Shown piece by piece: positions 8,599 to 19,247 of a stretch of DNA of 64,000 bases. Source of the stretch: Ceratothoa steindachneri (lineage: Eukaryota; Arthropoda; Malacostraca; Isopoda; Cymothoidae); assembly GCA_963969495.1 (NCBI GenBank), contig OZ018331.1, forward strand, positions 153,000,684-153,064,683. Reading direction: 5' to 3'. The first letter of the stretch is position 1, and every line of letters starts with the position of its first letter. The position numbers were made by a program, and so were the translations under genes. Under the pieces are notes generated by a model. It was not told the DNA's origin, made no database searches, and worked only from the letters and a program-made list of their open reading frames with translations.

Positions 8599-10406
8599 TG
8601 TCGTAGAATTCTTTCTGCTAAGAACCCTACTGACCTGACCTCTGACACCTCTTTTATTTAGTTAGTGTCGTAGAATGTCCCTCCTTTTTGTTCTATTCTA
8701 AGAGTGCTAAGAGTGTCTAATTATTGATATTATAAGAATATCTTAAAGAAAAGAGCCTTTACCAAACACGTCAGGATATAAAAGAAACGCCCACTAATTC
8801 ACAAAATAAACTTATATTTTATCTTTAACCATTGAATACACAACCTTTCTACTTTAACTACAGCAATACTCTAAATATTATTATAAACAAGAATTAATTA
8901 AATTAGTTGACCCACAAAATTAAGTTCACGTTTTCTCTAGACAAAACAATAATATTAGAATTAGGCTTACGGACTCGTGGAGTTTAAAGGGCCTCAGAAA
9001 TATTTACACTTGACGCGTGTAGATGGGCGGAATTCCACGGTCGTCTTGGCGAGGGTAGCCGCTGGGGGGTCCACACGTTCTTCCGGGGGGGGGGGGGGAT
9101 TCTTCAAGGACGAGAATCAATACGGTGCTCTATGCAACACCCAGGTAGTCGTGGTCTCTCTGGCGAGAGTGAGTTGAACTTGGTTCTTGAATCAAGCTTA
9201 CTTGGAGTGCGGTGTGATCACCGAGTAACGAGCTCGAGGAGGAGCTTTTTCTTCGTTACTAATTTCCTTATGGACGAGGACTGAACTCGGGGAGGGTCTT
9301 CTTCACGGGCGAGGATGACGGAGGGGGGTTTCTCTGGCGAGAATAAGTTACTTACAGTTTGGTGTGGCCACCGAATAACGGGCTCGAGGGGGAGCCTTTT
9401 CCTTCTTCTTCTTAATTCCTCAAAGACGAGGAATACCTCTGGTGTTTAATGTGCACCAGGATATGAGGAATCTCTCTGGCGAGAGTAAGTCGAACTTGCC
9501 AAAGTTCACTTATTGTTTGGTTTGACAACCAGGGACTTAGCTCAAGGATGAGCTTTTTCTTAGTCCCTTAAGGTAGGTAGCCCTGCCTCTCTTGCAGGGT
9601 GCTTCTTGGTCTGGCGACACAAGTAAACTACCTCTCCAGTCTCGGTAGCTCGGTTGGGGATCCGAGGACTTCGTCACCTAGAGACTGACGTATACTACCA
9701 ATCCAGTCTAGGTAGCCCGGTTGGGGATCCGAGGACTTCGTCACCTGGCCTGACGTATACTACCAATCCAGTCTAGGTAGCTCGGTTTTGGATCCGAGGA
9801 CTTCGTCACCTGGCCTGACGTATACTACCAATCCAGTCTAGGTAGCTCGGTTTTGGATCCGAGGACTTCGTCACCTGGCCTGACGTATACTACCTCGATT
9901 TTCCTCAGAGTTCCTCATTTATACCTCGCACCCCCACTGGGGGTGGTAAGGGGGGGAGAGGGGCTTGAGGACGGCCCCAGGAGAGTTCTTTTTTTCAAAC
10001 GGTCTTTCCCACGAAGTCAAACATCGGCTCCTCGTTAACCATCGAGGTTGGGAGAAAACCGTCTCCAATTTCTTTGTTCGACCTGAAACTGGATCTCACT
10101 CTCCTGGGGGAAGATCTTACCTTTTTGACCTTTAGGGTCTTACATGGCAACGAGTTATGCCACCCTCTGGTCAAACTTTCGACTCGCCGATGCCTGGGGC
10201 GGATGTCCTTGCGGTAACCACCGCCTAGGGACTGCATCACGAGTGAACGATGGGGGGGGGGTGACCTCTTTCATGGCACGGTCTGGGGCAGTGCTGCGGT
10301 CACGCTGGACCCGCCGATGCCTTCGGCCGGATGTCTTTGCGGTGACCGCCTTGGAACTGCACCAAGAGTGAACGAGGGGGGGGGGGGAAGTGACCATTCC
10401 CTTACA
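8599..10406 (-). repeat. 5' LTR of element A
   Basis: Near-identical to 4715-6519 with the same internal repeats and hairpins. It differs in poly-G tract lengths and in one base of the second 65-bp repeat (ggggatcc here, ggggatca in the left copy). The primer-binding site flanks it at 8578-8587, which makes it the 5' LTR on the minus strand. Confidence 0.93.
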
Positions 10407-10529
10407 GTGTGTGATCACAAGAATTAAGATTTTATTGAAAATTTTTCGGAACTATTGCGAGAGCCCCATTTTCTTTGCCGTAAGATTCTTGAACGCGTCG
10501 AGTGGCTAAGGCTCGCGTAAGGAAACAAG

Positions 10530-11470
10530 ATGACGTCCTTCGAGAGATTTAGGCAACAGGGTGAGATACTTGGTCTCTCCAGTAAAGAGCTAGTCGCCTA
10601 TATTCGGGATGAGGAGAGAAACGAAAGAGCAGAGAAGAAAGAACTAAGAGAAGCTGAAGAGAGAAGAAGAGAAGCTGAAGCTGAAGAGAGAAGAAGAGAA
10701 GCTGAAGCTGAGCAGAGAAGAAGAGAAGCTGAAACTGAAGCTAAGCAGAGAAGAAGAGAAGCTGAAGCTGAGCAGAGAAGAAGAGATGCTGAAGCTGAAG
10801 AAAGAGAAAGGGCGAGGCACCATGAAGGGGAGTTAAATAGGAATAACTTAGAAACCCTCTCAGTTACTTCCAGGAATGAAGATCCCCAGATCCCCGCTTC
10901 TTTGCTCCCAGCATTTAAGGACGGTGAGGATTTCAGTGCTTACCTCACTCACTTCGAAAAGATTTTTGAGGTAAATCACTGGGATTTCCAAACTGATGGA
11001 GTCGCCCGACTCTTGTCACTCCTCAATACGCAGCTGCGAGATATATTCATTTCGCTATCCGCTAAGGCTACTCTCAACTATTCGACCCTTAAATCCGAAC
11101 TTTTGGCGGAGATCAACATGAATCTGGACTTCTACAGGGCAAATTTTCGTCAGGCAAGGTTGCAACCTGGCCAAACTTAGCGCCAGTTCAGATTCACCCT
11201 CAGAAGAAGTCTGCAGTTTTGGTTGGATTCCGCCCAGGTAAACGGCGACTATGAGTCTCTGTTCGACTTCATTTTGCGGGATCAATTGATGGCTACGCTG
11301 CGTTCGTGAAGGACCGAAGAGTTGCTTCCTTCAAAGAATGCATCGAAGAAGAGGACTTGCACGCGGCCAATCATAATCTTTACCCTAAAGATCCCACGAA
11401 GAGTTATCATCCATCCCCCAAGATTAAAGGCCCCTTCCTTAAATTTCACCCGGAGAACGCTCCCTAATTT
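10530..11470 (+). pseudogene. gag of element C (broken)
   Basis: Starts MTSFERFRQQGEILGLSSKE, with the same N-terminal pattern as elements A and B. A coiled coil of repeated RRREAEAE units follows (about residues 35-95, encoded by an agaagaagagaagctgaagc repeat). The capsid-like block (FSAYLTHFEKIFEVN ... GVARLLSLLN) matches element B gag. An in-frame TAG at 11178 (a Tyr codon in element B) ends the first ORF at 216 aa. Homology continues (LRRSLQFW, FDFILRDQL) to about 11310 and then in other frames. The leader is upstream, split by element A. Confidence 0.85.
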
Positions 11471-11784
11471 GTAAAGGTCCCAGGTTCCTCCAAACCGAAA
11501 TATCATCCCCCATCTGAACCTAGGGATGTTAAGCCACCCCGTCTTTAATCCCCCTGCGTCGGATTACACCAGACGACCCAACGTCTTTTCTTTCTTGTGG
11601 AACCCCAGGGCATGTGAGGACAAACTGTCCCCAAAATTCTCAGTTCCGTTCGGCTCCCAGCCACCAAGTCCACCAAGTAAGTGCTTCTCTTTCTCCTCCG
11701 TCTGCTCGCCCCGAAACGCCTGCTTCCCCATCAGCGAATAGCCCCCCGGGACCTCCAGTTAATTTTTAATGTAACGAGAGCTCC

Positions 11785-12010
11785 CCCGGTAGGTTCGAAT
11801 TTGAAACCGGTGAAGTTAATGGTTGCCGAGTTTCAATCCTGGTCAGAGATACGGGATGCACGTGCATCGTCGTATCGAAAAAGTTGCTGCCCCCAGTGAG
11901 CCCCAACCACGATAAATTTGTAGTAGTCCAGGACTACTTGGGACGAGCCAATCGCTTCCCAGTGGTCCGTTGTTTCATCGAATGCCGATATTTCATTACA
12001 TGCCTGACGT
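11785..12010 (+). pseudogene. Aspartic protease fragment of element C
   Basis: GEVNGCRVSILVRDTGCTCI, then KLLPPVSPNHDKF and FLGR-like residues followed by NRFPVVRCFIECRYF. This is collinear with the element B protease (TVNGCRVSTLVRDTGC...). The active-site DTG is intact. Coding similarity stops at about 12010, where opposite-strand sequence of element D begins. No RT or integrase follows, so element C is truncated here. Confidence 0.8.
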
Positions 12011-12440
12011 TGAATTGCAGAATCCAGGTGAGGAGAGACAGCTCTGTCATTAGCTGTGGGAGGCAAGCGTTTAGCAACATTAAGATCTCTGACTCCTGGA
12101 ATATTACCAACTAAGACACTGGCAAATTTGATTCGAGATCTGATAACGTCGGTCCATCCAGCCTTCGTAATAGGGGCGTCGAAGGTAGCAAGATAAAAGA
12201 GGAAATGCATCCACTCGTCCCAAGTAGTGGGCAACGAAGACCTTTCTGCACTTAGAGACGTCAGCATCGGGTAACACATTTTACGAAACAATCACACATG
12301 AGCAACCGGTGTATCTAATACAGGGGGACACCCTAGCCCCGAGGATGGTACCAGAGGCTTGGAAATGTGAGACACTTCGGTCAAACAGGCAAAATACCAC
12401 CTTAAATCGCTGCGCAGTGGACTTGCCATCTTTGAAGGCG
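12010..12440 (-). pseudogene. Protease fragment of element D
   Basis: IRYTGCSCVIVS corresponds to LVRDTGCTCIVVS in B and C; the catalytic Asp is Tyr here (YTG). Past a frame change, AGWTDVIRSRIKFASVLVGN aligns with the GWTDVVVAPIKF...LIGQ segment of element B. Ends at the inverted junction with element C. Confidence 0.75.
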
Positions 12441-13442
12441 CGGGGATTCCTTGTGCAACGAGGTCGAATGTGCCCAACCTCTCCACAGCCATGGCACGTC
12501 ACAGACGATGAAGGGTTCTTTTCGCTGTTAGCAGAGTTAGGTGCTACTGTTGTTACTTTAGGAGACGGCTTGGATAGTCGAGCAAATTTCTTAGACCTGG
12601 AACTGGAAGTTCAGGGAAGCGTAGGGTGAGCTGAGGTTCAATCATCAGCTAGTTGAATAGCTTCCGCCAAAGCAGTGGGCCGCCGTTCCTTGATGAAAGC
12701 ACGTAAATCTGGATGAAGGGAAGACAGGAACTGATCAAGGATCATAAATTCCTTCAACTCCTCAAAGGTGTTACCTATTCCAGAACCTTCCAACCTCGCC
12801 TGGAACAGTCTGGTCAGATGTAAGGAAAACTGTTGGAATGTTTCCCCTGTTGAAACCTTAGCGCTACGGAACCCGACACGGTAACCACCAAGAGTCTTAT
12901 TAAATCCTGTCAGTAAGGCTTTCTTTAACAAACCGTAGTTTTTGGTAATATCAACGGGCAGAGAAGTGTACATTTCAGCAGCCTTACTGGTAAGTAAGCT
13001 TCCTAGCCTCACTGCATAGCTCTCAGGGTTCACTTAGAGTAATTCGGCAACTCTTTCGAAGCGGGTGAGGTAGGAGGTAATATTTTTTCCATCCCCCTGT
13101 CACCGGATCATTAAACCGCGCAGAATTAGACTGTTAATGTGCAGAGATACGCGCCAACTCAATTTCCTTCTCTGCTTCAATCTTGGCGAGTTGGACCCTT
13201 CTGTCTTCTTCCTCTTTCTTAGCTCGAAGCTCGCCCTTCCTAGTTCGAACCTCCTCCTTCTTAGTTTGAGCTTGAATCTCTTCTTTCTTAGCTTGAAGTT
13301 CAATAAACTGGAGCTTGTTTTGTTGTTCCTTCTCACGCTCCTCGCGTTTGAACGCTTGCTGTTGCAGAACATAGTGGCCAATCTCGTTCCCTGTTAGGCC
13401 CAAGTCCACAGCTTGTTCCTTGAGTTCTTTAATAGACGACAT
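12440..13442 (-). pseudogene. gag of element D (broken)
   Basis: Starts MSSIKELKEQAVDLGLTGNE. A Lys/Glu/Arg coiled coil follows (to about 13134, ends in a stop). A capsid-like segment at 13033-12638 includes EELKEFMILDQFLSSLHPDL, parallel to the D.MLRDQLLSTL motif of element B. Then comes CHGCGEVGHIRPRC (12496-12455), a clean CX2CX4HX4C knuckle. The pieces lie in different frames, with a premature stop near 13134 and another near 12638. Confidence 0.8.
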
Positions 13443-13977
13443 TTTAACTAATTAGGACGAAATACACAAATCAACAATGAAAAATTATAACAATGACCAT
13501 AAGCTACAACCCAATATACCTTAAATTTTAAAATAAATGTAAAGTTAACTCTGAAAGCAAAATAAATAAATAAACAACCAGAGCTAAATAAAGGACACAA
13601 GCAAAGTTAAATAAATAGATACCTAGGATGTTAACTCTGCAAAAAAAAGTAAATGAATTAAGTTAAATCAATGACACAATGTAAAACGGCAAACGTAAAT
13701 AGTACGCAACAAACTACGGGTAACACCACAGCCGCGTAAACAAAGGCAATCAACAAACCTCAAAAACAATAAATGACACACACTGCAAAGTGTCAAATGT
13801 AATAAGTACAGAACAAAACGCAGGTGAAAGCACAGCCCTGTAAACACAGGCAATCAACAAACCTCAAAAGCACAAAAGGCTAGCAATCCTAAGCAAACTA
13901 GGAATTCAGTTCTGGGTCACAGAAAGTGAATGCGCGCTCGAGGCAACTTACACGCCCAAGCAGATACCGGCTCCAAT
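13443..13977 (-). other. Leader of element D
   Basis: A+T-rich and without a supported ORF. It contains two loosely similar about 130-bp segments (around 13668-13740 and 13780-13860, each with acacaatgt or acactgcaaagtgtc followed by gcaatcaacaaacctcaaaa). This looks like a local duplication. Confidence 0.5.
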
Positions 13978-13993
13978 GCTGGCAAGGTCGCCA
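13978..13993 (-). promoter_or_regulatory. Primer-binding site candidate of element D
   Basis: The minus strand reads TGGCGACCTTGCCAGC two bases after the LTR end (TTTACA). Begins TGG as expected for a tRNA 3' CCA complement. The tRNA is not identified. Confidence 0.55.
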
Positions 13994-13995
13994 CT

Positions 13996-14794
13996 TGTAA
14001 AGGTAAAACGAAGACTAAGTTCTTTCAGCTCCAAAACAAGAAATAAATAGGTCAACAGGAAGGTGTTTAGATATCTGCAAGTGTATAATAATACAATGAA
14101 TGATCCAAATGTATTAAATAAATACAGTGCACCAAAGGGTCATTTTAGATACAAACACGTTAAATAAATACAGTACACAAACGCGTCATATCAAATGCAA
14201 ACTTATCAAATAAATACAGTGCACAAAGAGGTGCATTAAATATGTCACAGGATTAAACCACCAACGACGGACAATACGTCGTTACTAAATAAACACTGCT
14301 ACTCCGGAGAATCGGTACAGGAATATACCCCCAGCCCCTTTGTCTTACGTCCTTTATAAATAGCTGTAGGTTTCGATAACGAGAGCGCATTAATGGGGCA
14401 TAAGATGAAAAGAAATACTTCAAAATACCTGTCACGGAAGTAGTGAGGCAATCCACGCATGGCGGTTGTTCTGGAAACGGGGAGAGGCGTAACGAGCCCA
14501 AGCGTATTCTGACCTCCTGGAGAGACGAGTAAATCGGGAGTTTGCAATCGGTGCTGAGGCAGAGGAAATGGCGGCAGATGCTGGCAGGAATCTGTAGGGA
14601 TCAGCATGTCCTCGCTGTAATAACGCCTGATTGGCTCTACTTCATAGAGTGAGGGGGTCCCTATTTATATCCGTCACGTTGAACACTTACGTGACGAAAT
14701 ACAGCCGGCTTTCAGTTCATTGACCAGCGCTCCGGTCGCTACAGCGTAAACTAGGTAGTAAATTATCGAACCGCGCTTCCCAATAGTTACGACA
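13996..14794 (-). repeat. LTR of element D
   Basis: The minus strand starts TGTCGTAACTATTGGG and ends CCTTTACA, giving 5'-TGT...ACA-3' ends next to a PBS. A TATA-like gatataaatagg lies near 14660-14672, about 125 bp into the LTR. The partner LTR is lost, so there is no TSD check. Confidence 0.6.
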
Positions 14795-14799
14795 TAAGT

Positions 14800-15170
14800 T
14801 ACAAATGGGTCATAAAGCACGTGGTAGATTATCCTTACCGCCATTCATGCTTAATACCAATGTAAAAGGTAAAATCAAGAATGATAAGATCATTCGCTGG
14901 AGTATGGAATTACTTCCATTTGCCTTCCATATTCACCATCGCCCGGGCCACGAAAATGTCACTGATACACTATCATGGTTGCATTGTAACGCCACTTGGG
15001 ATATTACTAGTTAAAATCGCTTCATGAGAGTCTCATTCATCTTGGAGTCCAGCGAATGCTACGTTATGTTCATGTTTAAAACCTTCCTTACTCCATCGAT
15101 GAAATCCGCCGTATTACTGCTGATTGTTAGGTATGTGCTAAAATTAACCCATTAAGGCCGTTGTCAAAAA
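14800..15170 (+). pseudogene. RNase H end and integrase zinc-finger fragment of a Ty3/gypsy element
   Basis: IIRWSMELLPFAFHIHHRPG followed by HENVTDTLSWL is the terminal RNase H motif (usually ADxLSRL). After frame changes, LHESLIHLGVQRMLRYVHVQ then NLPYS and C-x2-C follow. This is the HHCC finger type seen in gypsy elements with a PFERLxIDFKGP-type core. It may belong to the same family as the integrase piece at 20495. Confidence 0.65.
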
Positions 15171-15498
15171 GAGTTGCCACTATTGTTTTTTCGTTATATG
15201 TCGGACAAATTTATTTACTTTCCATGAAATTTTATTTCATGAGGTCGTGCAAGCCTACAATTATTTAAAACACTACGTTTGACAGTGTGGTTTGCTCATA
15301 AAAATTAGATGAATATTGTATTTATTCAACCGCGTTATACGCGAGCCTAAACAAGGCTTGGACACCTCTCTCCAAAACGTAAGTACTTTATTTATATTTT
15401 TGTTTAAGTTTTATTAAAATGTGAAGATTAAATCCACGAGTGATCATATTTTATATAAATAAGAAAAATAATTTCTTAACATGATTTATTATAACTTA
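15171..15498. other. No gene seen
   Basis: A+T-rich sequence with no ORF, repeat or element end that I can support. Confidence 0.5.
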
Positions 15499-16299
15499 TA
15501 TAGGCTGTTAGGTGTATATTGCGCTAATACAATAGATAGCTCAGGTCACAATAAACCCCAAAACCTATATTTTGTTATTTAAGGGAAATGAAGTTAATTG
15601 CTAACGGGAGGTCTGAATTTGCAGACGAAATCTCGTTAGGCCTAAATCGGCAACGTCGTGGGAATACGTGAATTAAGAACAAAGAGATACGAAAAATATA
15701 TATTATGCAATTAACAGTTATGATTAAAAAGTGAAATTATACAGTTTATGATTGGATAGATTACGCGGGTGAATTAACTTTGCATGAGTTAATGAGGATT
15801 AGAGTACACATATGATGATTAATAATTAGATTGACAATTATTAATTAGATTATAGTTGAATGTTAAATGAATAAATATTATAAATGTATGATAACTATTT
15901 ATATGGGTTGATAGATAGATTATATGACACTTAGATTATATAGTTAAATGGATTGGGTAAATATTAAAGATTGGGGTAAATATTAAATAGATTGATATAT
16001 ATAAATATTGGTATAAATAGATTGTATGGATTAAATTAGATACATAAATAGATTATAATCTGGATACATAAATAAATTAAAACGGAGTTGGAAGGTTCTG
16101 TAAATGAGAGAAGAATCACGCATTAAAACGAGATTCTTTCGGGACATATTTAACTAAAAATTACTATTTAAATATTACAGACCTGTTTACTGAAGAAGCC
16201 GCGGAACACGAATGAACCTCATTTGTTTTATTTGAAGACGCTCGCGAGAGCGGGAGTAACAATCTCACTAATTAAATAAGGGTTACCAACCCTTCTTGA

Positions 16300-16375
<76 letters not shown>

Positions 16376-16390
16376 GTACTCCTACCCTTT
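15499..16390 (-). repeat. CsRn1-family solo or broken LTR
   Basis: This is the reverse complement of the LTRs at 25046-26104 and 28850-29807. It begins TATAGG.TGTTAGGTG..ATTGCGC and includes agctcaggtcacaataaacc, cgaaatctcgttaggcctaa and ggttaccaacccttcttgaa. The (AT)n tract sits at the same internal position. The U3 start is missing: beyond the tract is a mariner insertion. No gag is adjacent on either side. Confidence 0.85.
16304..16373. repeat. (AT)n microsatellite inside the LTR
   Basis: About 70 bp of alternating AT, at the position equivalent to the AT tract in the other LTRs of this family. Confidence 0.95.
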
Positions 16391-16401
16391 CATATATATA
16401 T

Positions 16402-17758
16402 TACTGGAAAAATGTTTAGTCGCCGACTAAAATTTTAAGGAATATATGTAAATACCTGTATTAATATTTTGTGTGAAGTCCCCTTCTCCTCTTTACACTC
16501 CGTAGATGTTTTGGAAGGAAAGCTGCTGGATTTTGGAGTTATTCAAGTGGGAAATTGTCCCACACATCTTGGATTTCTGTGCATAGCTTGATGAGTGTTA
16601 AGGTGTCACGGTTATGCAGTTTCTGTTTAATGATACTCCAAAGGTTTTCTATGGGATTTAGGTTAGGGTTATACCCAAGCCAGTCTATAATAAGGTTTAC
16701 CTCACAGAAATTGAAGAAGACTTTTACTAATTTTGCTGTATGACAAGGGGCACCATCTTGCTGAAAGTATTTTGCTTTGCACATGTCCATACACTCTTCA
16801 CCATGTTCAGCGATCAATTCAAAATATCTGACTGCATTCATAGTCACATTAGCAGGAAGGAAAATGAGTTTGCCAATGCCATGATAAATAAGACGCCACC
16901 AGACCATCACTTTCTGGGTGAATTTTACAGCCAAATCGGCGTATTTAGGACTAAGAGTGTTAGAAGCCCTGGGTCTGTACACATGCCCTTGCGTGTCTGC
17001 ACTCACATGAAATGATGCTTCATCCGTCCATAAAACATCTTTCCAATCACTATCATTAAAGGCTTCTAAGTATTTTTTAGTAGCCTTTCTATGCGATTTG
17101 TTTTGTGCCGCTTTGTAAGCATTGGTTTTCATGTTGCCACCCAACGCTGATAGCCTATGTCTTTACCAAGGACATTGTGCACAGCTCGTGTAGTCTTATT
17201 AACCAATAATTATTGATTATTCTCTTTAATTTGCTTAGATGTAAGTCTATGGTTTCCCTCAACCTGCCGATGTATTAGATTTACTGTACTTTCAGTAACT
17301 TTACGAAGGCGAACAGTCTTTATCCCACGAGTAGGAATGGTTTCTGCACCACTTTTTTTTATATTTCTTGGTCCACTGTTGAACCGAACGTCTATAAACT
17401 CGAACACACAGCAATTTCTCGGGTACCAATATTTTACTTGTGCAGCGCTATAATCTGACCTATAATGATATCACTGAGGGGTTTATTCTTCCCCATTTTC
17501 CCCAAACACTCAAAATAGTACAATAACCACTGAATATGTAGAAAAAAACAAAGGAAGAGTGTGAAAACACAACCTACCAGGCCGAAGTCACCAAGACAAC
17601 TGAGTGTAAAATGTGTGACGTCAATTGGGCAAGAGCAAATGCCAGATTTTCCAGAAACGCTTACACAATATTCCAACTATATACAGAGGATATACATAGG
17701 GTCATTATGAAATTGGAAGAAAATATGTAGTTGACGACTACACATTTTTCCAGTACTG
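16402..17758 (-). mobile_element. Tc1/mariner-type DNA transposon (degenerate)
   Basis: Left end TACTGGAAAAATGTTTAGTC and right end (reverse complement) CAGTACTGGAAAAATGTGTA form imperfect TIRs. The first few bases of the left end are lost. Both flanks are (TA)n, consistent with TA target duplication inside the LTR microsatellite. It contains one minus-strand transposase with several breaks. Confidence 0.88.
16539..17496 (-). pseudogene. Tc1/mariner transposase
   Basis: Start codon at 17494-17496 (MGKNKPLSDIIIGQIIALHK), then a broken helix-turn-helix region (NIGTREIA), a second DNA-binding part (17407-17210), and the catalytic half as an open 201-aa stretch (17144-16539). Catalytic residues visible: Asp in LWTDEASFHV, Asp in FQQDGAPCHT and Glu in NLNPIENLW. 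I count 35 residues between the second Asp and the Glu (DD35E spacing). Stops between the three ORFs make it inactive. A 5' MCxx leader ORF upstream of 17496 is not part of it. Confidence 0.88.
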
Positions 17759-17760
17759 TA

Positions 17761-17839
<79 letters not shown>
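17759..17839. repeat. (TA)n microsatellite
   Basis: Right-hand continuation of the LTR AT tract, with one CA interruption, flanking the mariner. Confidence 0.95.
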
Positions 17840-17842
<3 letters not shown>

Positions 17843-17861
17843 GTATATGAATATACAGTAT

Positions 17862-18935
17862 GTATCTTTATATCTGCTGTAGGCTGGACGTCAATGACAT
17901 TTTCGACATCCTTGAAAATGAAAAACAACGAGGTGTCGGGGTAACTTTTCTACCCCCTGAAGAGAAGGCTTTAGCAATTGTGCCATATTATGGGCATCAC
18001 AGCTCGAAACAGTTTATCAGGGAAAAGCCAATACGGTTTAGATATAAACTGTGCGTTTTGTCTGGTTCGGATCGATACATGTTTCATGCAGAATCTTATT
18101 GTGGTAGCTCAACAAACTTTCTGTAACCAGTTTAGGTCAAGGTGGAAATGTTGTGTTGGATTTAGTTAAAAGCGCAACGATAAGGGTGGGGCAGTGATTA
18201 TATGTTAATAACTTGTTTACTTCCTTTCCTCTTTTTAATGAACTTTCAAACAGTGGTATTGCTGGAACTGGTACTATAAGAGAAGGAAAATTTGGAAATG
18301 CACGATTTACCAGCTTCCAAAATGCTAGAGAAAAGGGAGAGATTATGTTGAGTCGGTGTGTACTAATGATAAAATTTTAATGAAGTGGAAAGACATAAGG
18401 TGGTGACAGTTGCTTCAAATAAATTTGATGTTGATCCTAAATCAAAGTCTCCCCCCGATGGTCACGAGTTGATAAAAAAGAGATTGTAGATCCTATGCCT
18501 AATGCCATTGAAGCTTATAATAAGCATATGGGTGGTAGTTGATCTAACTGATCAATTCGTTGAGAATTATCGCATCTGAATTCGATCTCGCGAATGGTGG
18601 TGGCCATTATTTTCTTAGAGTATCTGCTGTTCTTCTGTCAACGCTTGGCTTTTGTATAGAAAATTTGGAAATCCCACTTCACTTCGGGAATTTTTAAGGC
18701 AAATTGTGCTTTAATCATTAAAGCAACATGGAACAAACAAAAAAGACCTGGACCGTCAACTAACAGGATACGGGGAGTTGCAGGAGACGAAGTAAGGAAG
18801 GATAATTTTGATCACTGGCTAGGACCTCTACCCTCTAAATACTCAAAATATAAGCATTGCGCAGGGAGAACGAAGTGTGAGTGCAAAAAATGTCATGTTT
18901 CACTCCATGTTCTATGCATGGAGCCATATCATTCA
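17862..18935 (+). pseudogene. piggyBac-type transposase relic
   Basis: 17960-18120 reads IVPYYGHHSSKQFIREKPIR then FRYKL, the start of the DDE core in piggyBac transposases. In later frames: GQGGNVVLDLVKSA, NNLFTSFPLFNELSNSGIAG, GTIREGKFGNARF, SNKFDVDPKSKSP, FDHWLGPLPSKYSKYKHC. It ends with the Cys-rich C-terminus CxC..C.VSLHVLCMEPYH (18870-18930). At least five frame changes or stops. The N-terminal third and both TIRs are not visible. Confidence 0.85.
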
Positions 18936-18939
18936 ACAT

Positions 18940-19199
18940 AATATATGTGTCAGCGTGTTTTCATAATAAAAAAATAAGAATTAAACTATTTTCATTTTCC
19001 CATCGCAAAGTGTTGTGCTTTGAATGCCGAGTATCAACTCTGGTTGCCACCTCTGGATTTGTCATTGTATACAAAAAAAAAATTCTAAAGGACTATATGT
19101 TTTATTTATTACACTAAAATGAAGTTTCAAAAATATAATATCAATAACTTAAAAATAAATTGTCGGCATTATTGAGTATAACAATGCCTCTGGTGCGCC
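18940..19199. other. No gene seen
   Basis: A+T-rich spacer between the piggyBac relic and CsRn1-like copy 2. It may include the 3' end of the piggyBac element, but I see no TIR. Confidence 0.4.
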
Positions 19200-19247
19200 A
19201 AGTAGTCTCCCGAAGCATAACGTTTCCTTTTCCTCTCATCCAACTCA

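Larger units (their letters stand above)
4715..10406 (-). mobile_element. Element A: complete gag-only LTR retrotransposon
   Basis: Two near-identical LTRs (4715-6519 and 8599-10406, about 1.8 kb each) flank 2079 bp of internal DNA. The 5-bp target duplication GTGTG is perfect (4710-4714 and 10407-10411). Orientation is minus: the ORF, the primer-binding site next to 8599 and the purine-rich tract next to 6519 all agree. No protease, RT or integrase is present, so it would need proteins in trans. LTR differences seen by eye are poly-G length changes and about one substitution, so insertion looks recent. It is nested in the leader of element C. Confidence 0.92.
12010..14794 (-). mobile_element. 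Element D: 3'-truncated Ty3/gypsy relative, minus strand
   Basis: Reading leftwards: LTR (14794-13996), 2-bp spacer, primer-binding-like TGGCGACCTTGCC, leader, gag N-terminus (13442), capsid block, CCHC knuckle and protease. Similarity ends near 12010, tail-to-tail with element C protease. Related to elements B and C, but a different family with a different PBS. Confidence 0.75.
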
